Shown in pieces: positions 46,284 through 56,702 of a stretch of 64,000 nucleotides of DNA. A program made the position numbers and the translations under genes. This DNA comes from Acinetobacter colistiniresistens (GTDB taxonomy: Bacteria; Pseudomonadota; Gammaproteobacteria; Pseudomonadales; Moraxellaceae), in the NCBI RefSeq assembly GCF_024582815.1, contig NZ_CP102099.1:2232001-2296000 (forward strand), given 5' to 3'. The notes under the pieces were generated by a model, which saw only the letters and a program-made list of their open reading frames with translations, was not told the DNA's origin and made no database searches. How positions within the stretch are numbered: the first letter of the stretch is position 1; each line of letters starts with the position of its first letter.

Positions 46284-46739
46284 ATGCAGTTAACTTTAGT
46301 TCGTCACGGTGAAGCGTCTCCAGCTATTAATGGAAACGATATGCAACGCCCGCTCACGCCACGGGGGCATCAACAAGCTGAGCAAACAGGCCAGTTTTTA
46401 AAAGATATTATCCAGCCAGAAATTTTTGTGGTGAGTCCTTTATTGCGTGCTCAGGAAACTTTGGCGCATATCAAAGCATATTTTTACGGTATCCCAGTTT
46501 TAATTTGCGATAAGATTAAACCCGATGATGATGCTAAAGATGCGATTGAATGGTTATCCAAATTACCCTATGAGTCGATTGCAGTGGTGTGTCATATGAA
46601 TGTTGTGGCACATATTGAAGAACAATTGACACATGAAGGCTTTAATCCATTTGCATTGGCAGAAGCTCGTATTTATGATCAAGCTGTGATCGCAAATGGT
46701 TTGTCGACGCAAAAGAATCGTTTTACACCAACATTATAA
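46284..46739 (+). CDS. sixA: Phosphohistidine phosphatase SixA
   Basis: This 151-residue minimal histidine phosphatase has LVRHGEASPA at the N-terminus and VVCHMNVVAH supplying the second catalytic His. SixA dephosphorylates phosphohistidine in phosphotransfer proteins (ArcB, NPr in E. coli). It lies between gpsA and gspL. Confidence 0.88.
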   Translation: MQLTLVRHGEASPAINGNDMQRPLTPRGHQQAEQTGQFLKDIIQPEIFVVSPLLRAQETLAHIKAYFYGIPVLICDKIKPDDDAKDAIEWLSKLPYESIAVVCHMNVVAHIEEQLTHEGFNPFALAEARIYDQAVIANGLSTQKNRFTPTL

Positions 46740-46779
46740 TTTTTATATATCCGCAATAGGATAAGGGTACTGAACACCG

Positions 46780-47919
46780 ATGCTGTATTTATGGATGCCC
46801 GAAACCAATGGAACATGGTATTGGTCGGCAGGGGAAAGTTGGTTGCAGGCACCGAGCCTTGAACAGTTGATTCAGGACTTGCAAGAGCATCATGGAAAAG
46901 AGGCTGTGGTTTATTTTCCAAGCCGCAATGCGCAATTATTACAACAACCGATGAGTAAAGTGCATTACAAACAATTGGGACAGGAGGGTGTTAAATACCT
47001 CTTGGAAGAATTTGTGACCTTGCCGATTGATCAAATGAAAGTGGTTCATCATTTTCAAAATGATCAGCTCAATATTCTGGGGGTTGCACAATCATCGATT
47101 GAAACTTGGCAACATGCACTCAGTCTTTTACCGATTCAGATTGCCGCATTTTTACCAGATTTTTTGATCGTAGCTGAGCCTGAACCGAATCAGGTGGTGC
47201 TGCTCAATCTATATGATCATTTATTGGTAAGAGAAAATACATGGTCTGGGAACTCAATTGATGATCTGGCGCTATATCTCGAGTTTCAGACAGCCGAAAC
47301 CCAGTATAAATTTGCGAATTTGAATGCTGCTCAGTTAGAGAGCCTAGCGACTATATCTACTAAAGATCAACGCACTGAATTTAGTTATCAATTTGAACCG
47401 TTGTTAAGACCTAAACAGCATCCGTTTAATGTTTTACCCAAAGCAAAAAATGCAGAAACGCAATGGTCAGGTTATTGGAAAGCTGCCGCAGCAGTCCTGT
47501 TGGCTGTAATTGTTGTACAGCTTGGCTATGATGCTTTGCGTTGGTCGAAGTTGAAAAAAGTGGCTGATCAAACCTCGGCTCAAGCGATTGAACAATATAA
47601 AGCTTGGTTTGGTGAAAGTGGTCGTGTGACTGAACAAAATCTGAAAAGCTCGTTTGAAGCACAACTGCGTATGAGCCAACTTGGTGATACGCAAGCGTTG
47701 TTACTTTTGAGCCGTGTTGGTCCAATCTTGATGCAAAAACAGATCGTAGCGCAACAAGTGAGTTATGATGCCTCGACCTTGGCTATGTCGCTTAAAGCAA
47801 AATCTGCGGATGATTTACAAGGCTTAACACAGCAATTGAACCAACAAGGTTTTCAAGCTGAATTAGGCAATGTACAGGCAGATAGTGTCGGTGCAATTGG
47901 GGTGGTGAAAGTAAAATAA
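46780..47919 (+). CDS. gspL: Type II secretion system protein GspL
   Basis: The 379-residue bitopic protein has a cytoplasmic actin-like domain (~1-220) that binds the GspE ATPase, one membrane helix (~233-252, AAAAVLLAVIVVQLGYDAL), and a periplasmic ferredoxin-like domain. Its stop shares one base with the gspM start. Other gsp genes are absent here, consistent with the dispersed T2SS loci of Acinetobacter. Confidence 0.87.
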   Translation: MLYLWMPETNGTWYWSAGESWLQAPSLEQLIQDLQEHHGKEAVVYFPSRNAQLLQQPMSKVHYKQLGQEGVKYLLEEFVTLPIDQMKVVHHFQNDQLNILGVAQSSIETWQHALSLLPIQIAAFLPDFLIVAEPEPNQVVLLNLYDHLLVRENTWSGNSIDDLALYLEFQTAETQYKFANLNAAQLESLATISTKDQRTEFSYQFEPLLRPKQHPFNVLPKAKNAETQWSGYWKAAAAVLLAVIVVQLGYDALRWSKLKKVADQTSAQAIEQYKAWFGESGRVTEQNLKSSFEAQLRMSQLGDTQALLLLSRVGPILMQKQIVAQQVSYDASTLAMSLKAKSADDLQGLTQQLNQQGFQAELGNVQADSVGAIGVVKVK

Positions 47920-48398
47920 TGAAAGCATTAACTCGATTACAGAACAGCTTCGATCAGAAGGTTGAAGCATTAAATGAATATCTACAAAGCTTATCTGCCC
48001 GTGAACGGGTGATGGTGATTGTCACCACCATTTTTGTGGTTGTGGCCGCCATTGGTTCATCTTTATGGCAAATGCATGTTTTGGCAGACAAGCAACAGAA
48101 ACGTTTGAATGATCTAAAAGATATTACCGTGTGGATGCAGAGCAATGCAGCAACCATGAAGCCTGCCAATGAGCAAGGGTTAACGGCGGCAGATAAAATC
48201 CAGCGTACCGCACAACAACAAGGTCTGGCTGTTTCTTCACAACAAAATGGCGAGCAGATCCAGTTGGTTGCTGAACATCAGAACTATGCGGTATTGGCTA
48301 ACTTTTTGATGCAATTGTCACAAGCAGGCATCAGTATTCAAAAAATGGATCTGGTCTCAAATAATAATCAGATTAAATTAACTGCAACAGTACAGTAA
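47919..48398 (+). CDS. gspM: Type II secretion system protein GspM
   Basis: The 159-residue bitopic inner-membrane protein has a short cytoplasmic N-terminus, a membrane helix (~32-50, VMVIVTTIFVVVAAIGSSLW) and a periplasmic ferredoxin-like domain. It pairs with GspL in the T2SS assembly platform, and translation is coupled to gspL by a one-base overlap. Confidence 0.87.
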   Translation: MKALTRLQNSFDQKVEALNEYLQSLSARERVMVIVTTIFVVVAAIGSSLWQMHVLADKQQKRLNDLKDITVWMQSNAATMKPANEQGLTAADKIQRTAQQQGLAVSSQQNGEQIQLVAEHQNYAVLANFLMQLSQAGISIQKMDLVSNNNQIKLTATVQ

Positions 48399-48486
48399 GC
48401 AATTAAAAACCCTATGTCAGGCATGGCGTTTTGGTACGCCTATGCCTATAATACGTTTACTTGAAAATCAGTAGACTGTGATTGGT

Positions 48487-49494
48487 ATGTTATATTCATT
48501 GGCTCGCCCTTTGTTGTTTACTTTAGCGCCAGAGCGTGCACATGAACTTACACTTTCTATGCTAGATAAAGCGCATAAACTGGGCTTTATGCATCAGAAA
48601 GTTGCTGCAAAACCTGTGACATGTATGGGCATTGAGTTTCCAAACCCTGTCGGTCTTGCTGCTGGACTAGATAAAAATGGTGCACATATTGACGCTTTAG
48701 CGGCATTAGGTTTTGGTTTTATTGAAATTGGAACCATTACACCGCGTCCACAGGCAGGTAACCCTCAACCGCGTTTATTCCGTATCCCACAAGCAAAAGC
48801 GATTATTAACCGTATGGGCTTTAATAATGATGGGGTTGATAAGCTAATTGAGAATGTCAAAGCGTCGAAATTTAAAGGTGTTTTGGGCATCAATATTGGC
48901 AAAAATGCGGATACACCTGTTGAAGATGCAGTATCCGACTATCTGATTTGCTTGGAAAAAGTTTATAATTACGCGTCGTATATTACGGTTAATATTTCAT
49001 CACCAAACACCAAGAATTTACGTAGTTTACAAAGTGGTGATGCGCTCACAGAATTGTTGCACACTTTAAAAGATCGCCAGCTCGAACTGGCAGATCAATA
49101 TAATCATTATGTTCCTCTCGTCCTTAAAGTTGCACCAGATTTAACTCCTGAAGATATTCAATTTATTGCAGCACAATTATTGCAATTCAAAATTGATGGT
49201 TTGATTGTGACCAATACCACCTTAGGTCGTGAAGGTGTGGAAAACTTGCCAAATGGCAATGAGGCAGGTGGTTTGTCTGGCGCCCCAGTTTTTGAAAAGA
49301 GTACCGAGTGCTTACGTCAATTTGCTGAAGTATTGGCAGGACAAATCCCATTGATTGGCGTTGGTGGCATTTTAGCTGGACAACAGGCTGTCGCGAAACA
49401 ACAAGCAGGTGCGCGTCTGGTACAAGTTTATAGCGGACTGATTTATACAGGCCCAACACTGGTCAAAGACTGTATTGATGCGATGACAGTGTGA
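48487..49494 (+). CDS. pyrD: Dihydroorotate dehydrogenase (quinone, class 2)
   Basis: This ~335-residue membrane-associated flavoenzyme of pyrimidine synthesis passes electrons to quinones. The N-terminal [21 protein letters not shown] helix pair is the class 2 membrane anchor. The active-site region [15 protein letters not shown] holds the catalytic serine. An in-frame GTG at 48478 is possible, but the ATG at 48487 matches family N-termini. cvpA follows after 1 bp. Confidence 0.93.
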   Translation: MLYSLARPLLFTLAPERAHELTLSMLDKAHKLGFMHQKVAAKPVTCMGIEFPNPVGLAAGLDKNGAHIDALAALGFGFIEIGTITPRPQAGNPQPRLFRIPQAKAIINRMGFNNDGVDKLIENVKASKFKGVLGINIGKNADTPVEDAVSDYLICLEKVYNYASYITVNISSPNTKNLRSLQSGDALTELLHTLKDRQLELADQYNHYVPLVLKVAPDLTPEDIQFIAAQLLQFKIDGLIVTNTTLGREGVENLPNGNEAGGLSGAPVFEKSTECLRQFAEVLAGQIPLIGVGGILAGQQAVAKQQAGARLVQVYSGLIYTGPTLVKDCIDAMTV

Positions 49495-49495
49495 A

Positions 49496-50089
49496 ATGAA
49501 TACACTTGATATCATTATTCTGGTCATCTTGCTCATTGGAGGGCTGAACGGTTTGCGTCAAGGATTTATAAAAGCCTTTGCGAACTTGATCGGATGGATA
49601 TTCGCATTGATCGTTGGGGCAAAGTACGCCGTTGTATTGGCACCTGCGATGAGCAGTTTAAGCCAAGATCCTGTTGTACAGAAAATTGCGGCTTTTGCCT
49701 TTATTGTATTGATCATTGTGGTCTGTACATGGATTGTGTCTGCCTTACTGAATGGCCTCTTGAAAAGTTTGAAATTGGGCCCATTAAATCGTTTAGCAGG
49801 TGGTGCTTTTGGTTCGTTAAAAGGACTTTTAATTGTCCTCATTGCAATGCAAGGTTTAGGACCTTGGGTTGAGAGCTCGCCGCACTGGAAACAGTCTAAA
49901 TTTGTACAGATTCTATTACCTTATGCGCCTTTGGCAACTGAATTGTCCAAAGATGCAGCAAATCAAGCTTTAAATCAAATGACATCTGAGGGGGCGTTAT
50001 TACATCGCCCTTCGAAAGAAATGGACGAATCAGAACGAGCTTCAGTCAATGAACGTTCTGATCATTCGACGAAAAACCCTTTTTATTAA
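49496..50089 (+). CDS. cvpA: CvpA family membrane protein
   Basis: The 197-residue inner-membrane protein has about four helices and starts MNTLDIIILVILLIGGLNGLRQGFIKAF, the CvpA signature. CvpA is linked to colicin V production and envelope homeostasis. It precedes purF, the classic cvpA-purF pairing, and follows pyrD almost without a gap. It ends in a polar tail. Confidence 0.9.
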   Translation: MNTLDIIILVILLIGGLNGLRQGFIKAFANLIGWIFALIVGAKYAVVLAPAMSSLSQDPVVQKIAAFAFIVLIIVVCTWIVSALLNGLLKSLKLGPLNRLAGGAFGSLKGLLIVLIAMQGLGPWVESSPHWKQSKFVQILLPYAPLATELSKDAANQALNQMTSEGALLHRPSKEMDESERASVNERSDHSTKNPFY

Positions 50090-50113
50090 TCGCTAGCTTG
50101 TCGCGAGGTTGCT

Positions 50114-51652
50114 ATGTGTGGAGTTGTTGGGATAGCCGGTAAATCACCAGTGAACCAAATGTTATTTGATGCCTTAACGATGCTGCAACATCGAGGACAG
50201 GATGCTGCAGGGATCGTAACCTGCCATCAAGGGCGTTTATTCCTCCGCAAAGATAACGGTATGGTACGTGATGTATTCCATACGCGTCATATGCGTGCAT
50301 TACTTGGAAACTATGGGATCGGACATGTTCGTTATCCTACGGCAGGTTCATCAAGCAGTGCCGAAGCACAACCATTTTATGTAAACTCTCCCTACGGTAT
50401 TACCCTTGCGCACAATGGTAACCTGACCAATGCCGCTGAAATTCATGATGACCTGTTTAAAACAGATTTACGTCATATGAATACAGATTCTGATTCTGAA
50501 GTTTTACTGAATGTGTTTGCGCATGAGTTACAGAAGATCGGTACTTTAAATCCAACACCAGAAGATATTTTCCACACCGTTTCTCGCGTACATGAGCGTT
50601 GTAAAGGGGCATATGGTGTTGTCGCGATGATTACAGGCCATGGTTTGGTTGGTTTCCGTGATCCAAATGGTATCCGCCCTTTGGTTTACGGTTCACGTGA
50701 GACCGAACAGGGTGTAGAGTATATTATTGCTTCTGAATCAGTTGCGATTACTGCACTTGGTTTTAAAGTTGAACGTGATATTGCACCTGGTGAAGCAATT
50801 TTTATTGATAGCGATGGTCAACTGTTTACCAAGCAATGTGCTGTAAATCCTGAATATCGTCCATGTATTTTTGAATATGTATACTTTGCGCGTCCAGATG
50901 CAACCATTGACGGGATTTCAGTATACAAAGCCCGTTTAAAAATGGGTGAGAAGCTGGCGCACAAGATTCTGAAAGAATGGGGTGAGCAACACGACATCGA
51001 TGTCGTGATTCCAATTCCAGATACCAGTCGTACTTCTGCTTTAGAGTTGGCGAATATTTTAGGTGTGAAATTCCGTGAAGGTTTTATGAAAAACCGTTAT
51101 ATCGGACGTACCTTTATTATGCCGGGTCAGCAACAACGTAAAAAGTCAGTCCGTCAAAAGCTGAATCCCGTTGCGCTTGAATTTAAAGACAAAAACGTTT
51201 TATTGGTCGATGACTCGATTGTACGTGGTACAACTTGTAATGAAATCATTCAAATGGCACGAGACTCTGGCGCGAAGAAAGTTTTCTTTGCTTCTGCTGC
51301 ACCAATGGTGAAATATCCAAATGTGTATGGTATTGATATGCCAGCAAAAGCCGAGTTGATTGCTTCTGAGCGTAGCGTTGAAGAAATTCGTGAAATTATT
51401 GGTGCTGACCGTTTGATCTTCCAAGACCTGGAAGATTTAAAAAATGCAGTTCGTACCAGCAAAGTTCCTGATCTAACTGAGTTCGATTGTTCAGTATTTG
51501 ATGGTGTTTATGTAGCTGGTGGTATTGATCAGGCCTACCTTGATAACCTTGAACAAAAGCGTAGCGATTCTGCGAAAAATAAATCAGATAGTTATATTGA
51601 TGTGAATATCGATGCAGCATCGGTCGATTTAACTGGTATTAAAGAAGAGTAA
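50114..51652 (+). CDS. purF: Amidophosphoribosyltransferase
   Basis: This 512-residue enzyme catalyses the first committed step of purine synthesis, PRPP plus glutamine to phosphoribosylamine. Catalytic Cys2 follows Met1 directly ([10 protein letters not shown]), so no propeptide is present. The glutaminase domain (e.g. [20 protein letters not shown]) precedes the phosphoribosyltransferase domain with the PRPP loop [13 protein letters not shown]. It is in an operon with cvpA (24-bp gap). Confidence 0.96.
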   Translation: MCGVVGIAGKSPVNQMLFDALTMLQHRGQDAAGIVTCHQGRLFLRKDNGMVRDVFHTRHMRALLGNYGIGHVRYPTAGSSSSAEAQPFYVNSPYGITLAHNGNLTNAAEIHDDLFKTDLRHMNTDSDSEVLLNVFAHELQKIGTLNPTPEDIFHTVSRVHERCKGAYGVVAMITGHGLVGFRDPNGIRPLVYGSRETEQGVEYIIASESVAITALGFKVERDIAPGEAIFIDSDGQLFTKQCAVNPEYRPCIFEYVYFARPDATIDGISVYKARLKMGEKLAHKILKEWGEQHDIDVVIPIPDTSRTSALELANILGVKFREGFMKNRYIGRTFIMPGQQQRKKSVRQKLNPVALEFKDKNVLLVDDSIVRGTTCNEIIQMARDSGAKKVFFASAAPMVKYPNVYGIDMPAKAELIASERSVEEIREIIGADRLIFQDLEDLKNAVRTSKVPDLTEFDCSVFDGVYVAGGIDQAYLDNLEQKRSDSAKNKSDSYIDVNIDAASVDLTGIKEE

Positions 51653-51668
51653 TCATCTTAATCCATAG

Positions 51669-51693
51669 AAAAGCGGGAATTTCCCGCTTTTTT
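51669..51693 (+). terminator. Terminator after purF
   Basis: AAAAGCGGGAA / TTCCCGCTTTTTT is a perfect hairpin with a T-run. Confidence 0.88.
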
Positions 51694-51752
51694 ATTTTAT
51701 GATAGGGGTTAAGAAAACCTTAACTGAAACAATGTAATCGGGAAAACTTACA

Positions 51753-53642
51753 TTGAAAGAAATGAGCCATTATTTAATTGAAAATAAGAATATTGCATGG
51801 TCAGTCAGCTTTTGCCTTCTTGCGATGTTACTTACCGTCTTTATTCTCAATTTGATTTTGGGATTGGTCGTTCATTTTTTTGATTATTCACAACCGATTT
51901 GGTGGCATGTTCTTAGCCCGTATTTTATTGTTTTACTGTTTTTTGTTTTGTTCTGGTCGGTTGGCGTAGAGCTGTATGTTTTGCGTGAAGGTGGTCATTC
52001 ACTGGCGAAACAGCTTAAAGCGCGGCGTCTGGTTTTTGATGAAAGTATTCCAGAAGAAAGTACCGCATTAAAAGTGGTCGAACAGATTGCCAAAAGTTTT
52101 GATATTGATACACCTGCGGTTTATGTACTCCCCGATGAAGTGGGCGTGAATGCACTAACAGCAGGATTTAGATCTCAGGATATCGTAATTATTCTGACGT
52201 GGGGTGCACTACAAAATCTGGATGAACTTGAGCTTTATGGTTTATTGAGCTATGAGTTTAACCAGATTCTATCTGGCGAAGCAGTAGAAAATACCAAGCT
52301 GAAAATTCTATATAGTGGGTTAACGACGTTTAGTCAGTGGGGAAGTAAGCTAGCGCAAGCAGGTTATAACCCTTATGTTACGTCTTATCGGAATAAATTT
52401 GAGACCATCTTTGTTGCAATTGGTGGGGTGATTTGGCTGATTGGAAGTTTAGGCATTTTGATTACCCGTTGCATTAAATATCTGACGCTCAGTGGTCGTA
52501 CTTTTCGTAATGATCTGAAAACCATGCGTTTAATGAACAATAATGCCAATATTCAGACTTTGTTGCGGATTTATGTGCATCATTCAGGCTCTCAGATTCA
52601 TAGTGCTTATTCTGAATCGATTTCACATATGTGCTTCGCCAATTCATTGAGTCCGCAAAGTTGGATGAATATCCATCCAAGTATCAAAGACCGAATTTAT
52701 GAACTTAATCCAACCTTGTTGCAAGACCTACAATTAGAAAATTTAAGAAAGCTTCGTAATCGGCCCTTGTTCAGTTTATTTCGTTCCTTGGAGGAAGAGG
52801 GTGCTGATATTGCAATGCCGTGGAGTTCACCACAGCCATTACCTTTACTACGTTTATCACCGATTAGTTTTGCTTTAAATGATGCAATTAAGCCGCTGAG
52901 CTCAGAAGTCCGCAAGAATAAAAAACGCCCAGAGTTAATTCAACGAGCAATGCAGACCGCAACGGGTTCACGGGAAGTCATGGTCGCGATTTTAATGATT
53001 CGTCAATATCGTGAATTTATTCCTCAAGAAGCCCCAGTCAGTCATGCAATTGTCGATGCTTTATTGAATTTGGATGGCCGTATTCATGTACAGATTTTTC
53101 ATGATGCCTGTAAAAACATTGGTCATATGCCGACCAGTATTGCCCGCCAGTTTCTCACCAAACTTGCTTGTATTATTCAAGAAGATGGCGAGGTTGGACT
53201 GCTTGATGCCTTGTTGCTGGAACGCGTCAAGCAAGAACTTAATTTAATGCCTGTACATTTACCTACGGCTTTTGAGGATATTAAATCTCAGATTGTGCAT
53301 TTGATTGATGCGCTATTGCATGTGCAGCAGATTAATAGTCCAAATCAGTTAGAGGTACGTGAACGTATCTTACAAATGCTGCTGACCGAAGATGAAATGC
53401 AAACTTATGCTGATATTTCAGATGAGCCACTCGATTTGGCTGAAATATTGAATGATGTTTCGGGTTTGTTGTTACGTGATCGTCTGAATATTTTATCTAT
53501 TGCAGAACGATGTCTCTGGAATGACCGTATTATCACACAGGATGAACTCGATGTTTTAGCACTTTTATATTGGCGTTTAGGTTTTGATACGCATGAAGTG
53601 GTCGAGCAAATGCAAAAGAAAAATAGTCTGATGATTATTTAA
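51753..53642 (+). CDS. M48-like membrane protein lacking the zinc motif, with a TerB-like C-terminus
   Basis: The 629-residue protein has two N-terminal membrane helices (~15-75), then a segment laid out like an M48 (HtpX/Oma1-type) peptidase: VNALTAGFRSQDIVIILTWGAL, then GLLSYEFNQI. The usual HExxH reads YEFNQ (167-171), so both zinc histidines are missing. The downstream ExxxD-type element is also altered, while HMCFANSL...IHPSIKDRIYELNP still resembles the M48 tail. A further membrane segment (~210-240) and a C-terminal half with TerB-like acidic helices (EDGEVGLLDALLLERV, ITQDELDVLALL) follow. It is probably a pseudoprotease. Confidence 0.68.
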   Translation: MKEMSHYLIENKNIAWSVSFCLLAMLLTVFILNLILGLVVHFFDYSQPIWWHVLSPYFIVLLFFVLFWSVGVELYVLREGGHSLAKQLKARRLVFDESIPEESTALKVVEQIAKSFDIDTPAVYVLPDEVGVNALTAGFRSQDIVIILTWGALQNLDELELYGLLSYEFNQILSGEAVENTKLKILYSGLTTFSQWGSKLAQAGYNPYVTSYRNKFETIFVAIGGVIWLIGSLGILITRCIKYLTLSGRTFRNDLKTMRLMNNNANIQTLLRIYVHHSGSQIHSAYSESISHMCFANSLSPQSWMNIHPSIKDRIYELNPTLLQDLQLENLRKLRNRPLFSLFRSLEEEGADIAMPWSSPQPLPLLRLSPISFALNDAIKPLSSEVRKNKKRPELIQRAMQTATGSREVMVAILMIRQYREFIPQEAPVSHAIVDALLNLDGRIHVQIFHDACKNIGHMPTSIARQFLTKLACIIQEDGEVGLLDALLLERVKQELNLMPVHLPTAFEDIKSQIVHLIDALLHVQQINSPNQLEVRERILQMLLTEDEMQTYADISDEPLDLAEILNDVSGLLLRDRLNILSIAERCLWNDRIITQDELDVLALLYWRLGFDTHEVVEQMQKKNSLMII

Positions 53643-53768
53643 GGGACATTTTTATCTTCATCTGAATTTTTCGTAAAAACGTTACGTGACAGTCACATAA
53701 AATGACAACATTTCAGGGTAAGCTTGCCATTTATTTTTATTTTTATATTACGTACTTTTGAGTAAGTT

Positions 53769-54569
53769 ATGGAACATATTGAAATTTTAAAAGCCTTATT
53801 TTTGGGTTTTATTGAGGGTCTTACCGAATTCCTACCCATTTCAAGCACCGGTCATTTGATTTTATTTGGTCATATGATTGACTTTCATTCTGATGACGGT
53901 CGTGTGTTTGAAGTTGTTATTCAGCTTGGTGCAATTTTGGCTGTGTGCTGGCTATACCGTCAAAAGATCTTTGACTTGGTTAAAGGCTTCTTTAGTGGAG
54001 ATGCAGAATCGCGGCATTTTACTTTTAGTGTCTTACTCGCTTTTATTCCAGCCGTTGTGATTGGTATTTTTGCGGTTGACTTTATCAAAAGTGTTTTGTT
54101 TAGCCCGCTTGTAGTGGCATTCGCTTTGATTATTGGTGGTTTAATCATTTTCTGGGTTGAGTCCAAGAACTTTGATCATAAAACTACAGAGGCGACTAAA
54201 ATCACTTACAAGCAAGCATTTTTGGTGGGTTGTGCACAATGTGTCGCGATGATTCCAGGTACATCTCGTTCAGGTGCAACCATTGTGGGTGGAATGTTTG
54301 CTGGCTTGTCTCGTAAGGCAGCAACTGAGTTTTCCTTCTTCTTGGCCATGCCAACCATGTTGGGTGCAGCAGTCTTTGACTTAGCGCGTAATGCGGATGT
54401 ATTGACGCAAGACAACATGTTGAATATTGGCGTTGGTTTTGTGGCAGCATTTTTTTCAGCGCTGTTGGTGGTGAGTGCACTGGTGAAGTTTGTTGAACGC
54501 CATACTTTACGTGTGTTTGCTTGGTACCGTATCGTGCTCGGTATTATCTTATTGTTTGTGTTCCTATAA
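53769..54569 (+). CDS. uppP: Undecaprenyl-diphosphatase UppP (BacA)
   Basis: The 266-residue polytopic membrane enzyme recycles undecaprenyl pyrophosphate for peptidoglycan and other glycans. It has the conserved [17 protein letters not shown] (~17-33) and [35 protein letters not shown] motifs forming the active site. Overproduction of the family gives bacitracin resistance. Confidence 0.95.
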   Translation: MEHIEILKALFLGFIEGLTEFLPISSTGHLILFGHMIDFHSDDGRVFEVVIQLGAILAVCWLYRQKIFDLVKGFFSGDAESRHFTFSVLLAFIPAVVIGIFAVDFIKSVLFSPLVVAFALIIGGLIIFWVESKNFDHKTTEATKITYKQAFLVGCAQCVAMIPGTSRSGATIVGGMFAGLSRKAATEFSFFLAMPTMLGAAVFDLARNADVLTQDNMLNIGVGFVAAFFSALLVVSALVKFVERHTLRVFAWYRIVLGIILLFVFL

Positions 54570-54580
54570 AAAATAAAAAT

Positions 54581-54612
54581 ATCTCCCTTTTGGCAAATGC
54601 GAAAAGGGAGAT
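54581..54612. terminator. Perfect hairpin after uppP
   Basis: ATCTCCCTTTT / AAAAGGGAGAT is an 11-bp perfect stem. On the plus strand it lacks a strong T-run; on the minus strand the hairpin is followed by a long T-rich stretch. It may act as a terminator in either direction. Confidence 0.5.
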
Positions 54613-54675
54613 TCTCAGTTAAAATCCCTTCTCTTATTTAAATATTTTCTATGTGAATACTGGTTCTACTGCGAC

Positions 54676-55473
54676 ATGATAATAGCGAAAATGAATGCTC
54701 GAGACTTAATTATTGATTTATTGTTAGGTCTTCAGGGGCGAGCGATTTCCATTAAGCAAATTATTGTTGCAGCAAGGCTATTTGAGATTAGTGAAAATAG
54801 TATTCGTGTTGCGGTTACGCGTTTATCTGGCGATGGGGTAATCGAGGCCATTGAACGTGGAACCTATCAATTTACCCTTCAGTCACATGAATGGGCCAAT
54901 GTGATGCTGAACCGTAAGCATGGCACCAAACAAACGAAAGTGTGGAATCAACATTATCTGGCTGTTTTTACGGGTGAGTTAGGACGGGTTGATCGAACTG
55001 CATTGAATCGTCGGGAGCGGGCCTTAAAGCACTTTGGCTTTAAAGAGTTGGAACAAGGGATCTATATTCGTCCTGATAATTTAGTAATTTCTTTTGAGCA
55101 GCTTTTTGCTGAATTGCAGGTGTCTGGTTTAGAGGCCAGCGCAAAAATTTGCCAAATTAGCCATTTCGATACCATGACTGTGGATCGAATTCCAAAATTG
55201 TGGGCCACACAGAATTTAAATCAAAACTATGAAAAATATAACCATATGATTCAAACTTGGCTATCGACAGTTCATCAACTGAGTTTAGAAGAAGCTGCTC
55301 GAGAGTCGTTACTACTGGGACGACAGACCATTTCACTGTTGATGAATGATCCTTTGCTGCCTGAAAGTTTTGTGGACGTACAGCTTCGCGAGCAATTTGC
55401 ACAAAGTGTACAACAATTGGATCAGACTGGTTTAGAGGCTTGGCGAAAATTCTATGAGGGTCAAATTGAGTAA
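54676..55473 (+). CDS. PaaX-family-like transcriptional regulator
   Basis: The 265-residue protein has an N-terminal winged helix (MNARDLIIDLLLGLQGRAISIKQIIVAARLFEISENSIRVAVTRLSGDG) and a C-terminal domain like that of PaaX, including NRRERALKHFGFKELEQGIYIRPDNL. PaaX represses phenylacetate catabolism, but no paa genes are here. It precedes a desaturase and a broken thioesterase gene, which it may control. Confidence 0.75.
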   Translation: MIIAKMNARDLIIDLLLGLQGRAISIKQIIVAARLFEISENSIRVAVTRLSGDGVIEAIERGTYQFTLQSHEWANVMLNRKHGTKQTKVWNQHYLAVFTGELGRVDRTALNRRERALKHFGFKELEQGIYIRPDNLVISFEQLFAELQVSGLEASAKICQISHFDTMTVDRIPKLWATQNLNQNYEKYNHMIQTWLSTVHQLSLEEAARESLLLGRQTISLLMNDPLLPESFVDVQLREQFAQSVQQLDQTGLEAWRKFYEGQIE

Positions 55474-55595
55474 ATATTAATTACAAATATTACATGTAAT
55501 TTAATTTTAATAGATTGACAGAAATATTACTTAATTTAAAATAAAAATATAAATTGTGTAGTTTTAGAAAAATAGAACACATAGAGGGAAGGAAT

Positions 55596-56585
55596 ATGAA
55601 TACACGTGTGGCGATTAGCGACCTATTTAGTCGGGAAGAAATTACTGAGCTTACGAGCAAATCAGACCTGCATGGCAGTTGGGCTGTATTTTCAACTTGG
55701 GCGGTGATTGGTGGAACTTTTGCTGCGGTTGCAAGCTCTTGGGAATATTTACCTGCTTGGGGCAAGTTACTGATGTGTATTGCCGCTTTGGTGATTTTGG
55801 CAGGCCGTCAGTTAGCTCTTGCAATCATTATGCATGATGCCTCCCATCAAAGTTTATTTAAAACCAAATGGCTGAATGACACCTTAACCGATTGGCTTTG
55901 TGCTCGCCCGATCTGGAACGATTTGCATAAATATCGAAAGCATCATATGCGCCATCACAGTAAAACTTCAACAGAGGATGATCCAGACCTTTCCCTTGTA
56001 ACAGGATTCCCAACCACTAAAAAGTCCCTAATGCGTAAATTTATGCGTGATTTGTCTGGTGTAACGGGGTTCAAATTTGCGGTTGGGCGTGTATTGATGG
56101 ATGTTGAGAAAATGGAATGGACGGTCTCGAATGATCGTCGCTGGATTTCGCAGGAAGGGCGACATTGGACGGATTATCCCAAAGCATTCTTAAAAAATAG
56201 TGGGGGTGCAATTGCAACCAATGCGGCTTTATTTTCAGCCTTATGGGCGACAGGTCATCCTAAACTTTATGCGCTTTGGGTATTGGCCTATTTAACCCCG
56301 TTTCCATTATTCTTAAGGGTGCGTTCTATGGCAGAACATGCAGGGATGCCAAGTAGTCATAGTGCCTTGAGCAATACTCGTACGACTAAAGCAGGCTATA
56401 TTGCACGTGCTTTGGTTGCTCCAATTCATGTTAATTATCATAAAGAACATCATTTAATGGCAGCGGTACCTTATTTCAAACTACCTAGAATGCATGAGAT
56501 GTTGCGTGAACGTGGGCATGTTTCAGAGCCACCAAGCTATTGGCAAGTACTAAATGAACTTTCAAATCAGGAAGATAAATCATAG
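55596..56585 (+). CDS. Fatty acid desaturase (membrane di-iron)
   Basis: The ~329-residue integral membrane desaturase has the three histidine boxes: HDASHQ (~80), HKYRKHHMRHH (~111) and HVNYHKEHH (~278). It probably introduces a double bond into acyl chains in phospholipid or acyl-CoA. The ATG at 55596, with a strong AAGGAAT site, is chosen over an upstream frame-open start at 55554. It is followed after 50 bp by the interrupted thioesterase gene. Confidence 0.88.
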   Translation: MNTRVAISDLFSREEITELTSKSDLHGSWAVFSTWAVIGGTFAAVASSWEYLPAWGKLLMCIAALVILAGRQLALAIIMHDASHQSLFKTKWLNDTLTDWLCARPIWNDLHKYRKHHMRHHSKTSTEDDPDLSLVTGFPTTKKSLMRKFMRDLSGVTGFKFAVGRVLMDVEKMEWTVSNDRRWISQEGRHWTDYPKAFLKNSGGAIATNAALFSALWATGHPKLYALWVLAYLTPFPLFLRVRSMAEHAGMPSSHSALSNTRTTKAGYIARALVAPIHVNYHKEHHLMAAVPYFKLPRMHEMLRERGHVSEPPSYWQVLNELSNQEDKS

Positions 56586-56694
56586 TTTTTTGAATTTAAA
56601 GTGAAAATAACACAATATATGGGATTGAAAAACGCATGGCAGCAACGAAAGAAGAAATTAAGGGATTTTTGGCGCAGGAATTTCCACAAGCACT

Positions 56695-56702
56695 GAAAAA
56701 AA
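56695..56702 (+). repeat. Left 8-bp target site duplication of the IS256-type element
   Basis: GAAAAAAA at 56695-56702 is repeated at 58019-58026, on either side of the element. Confidence 0.8.
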
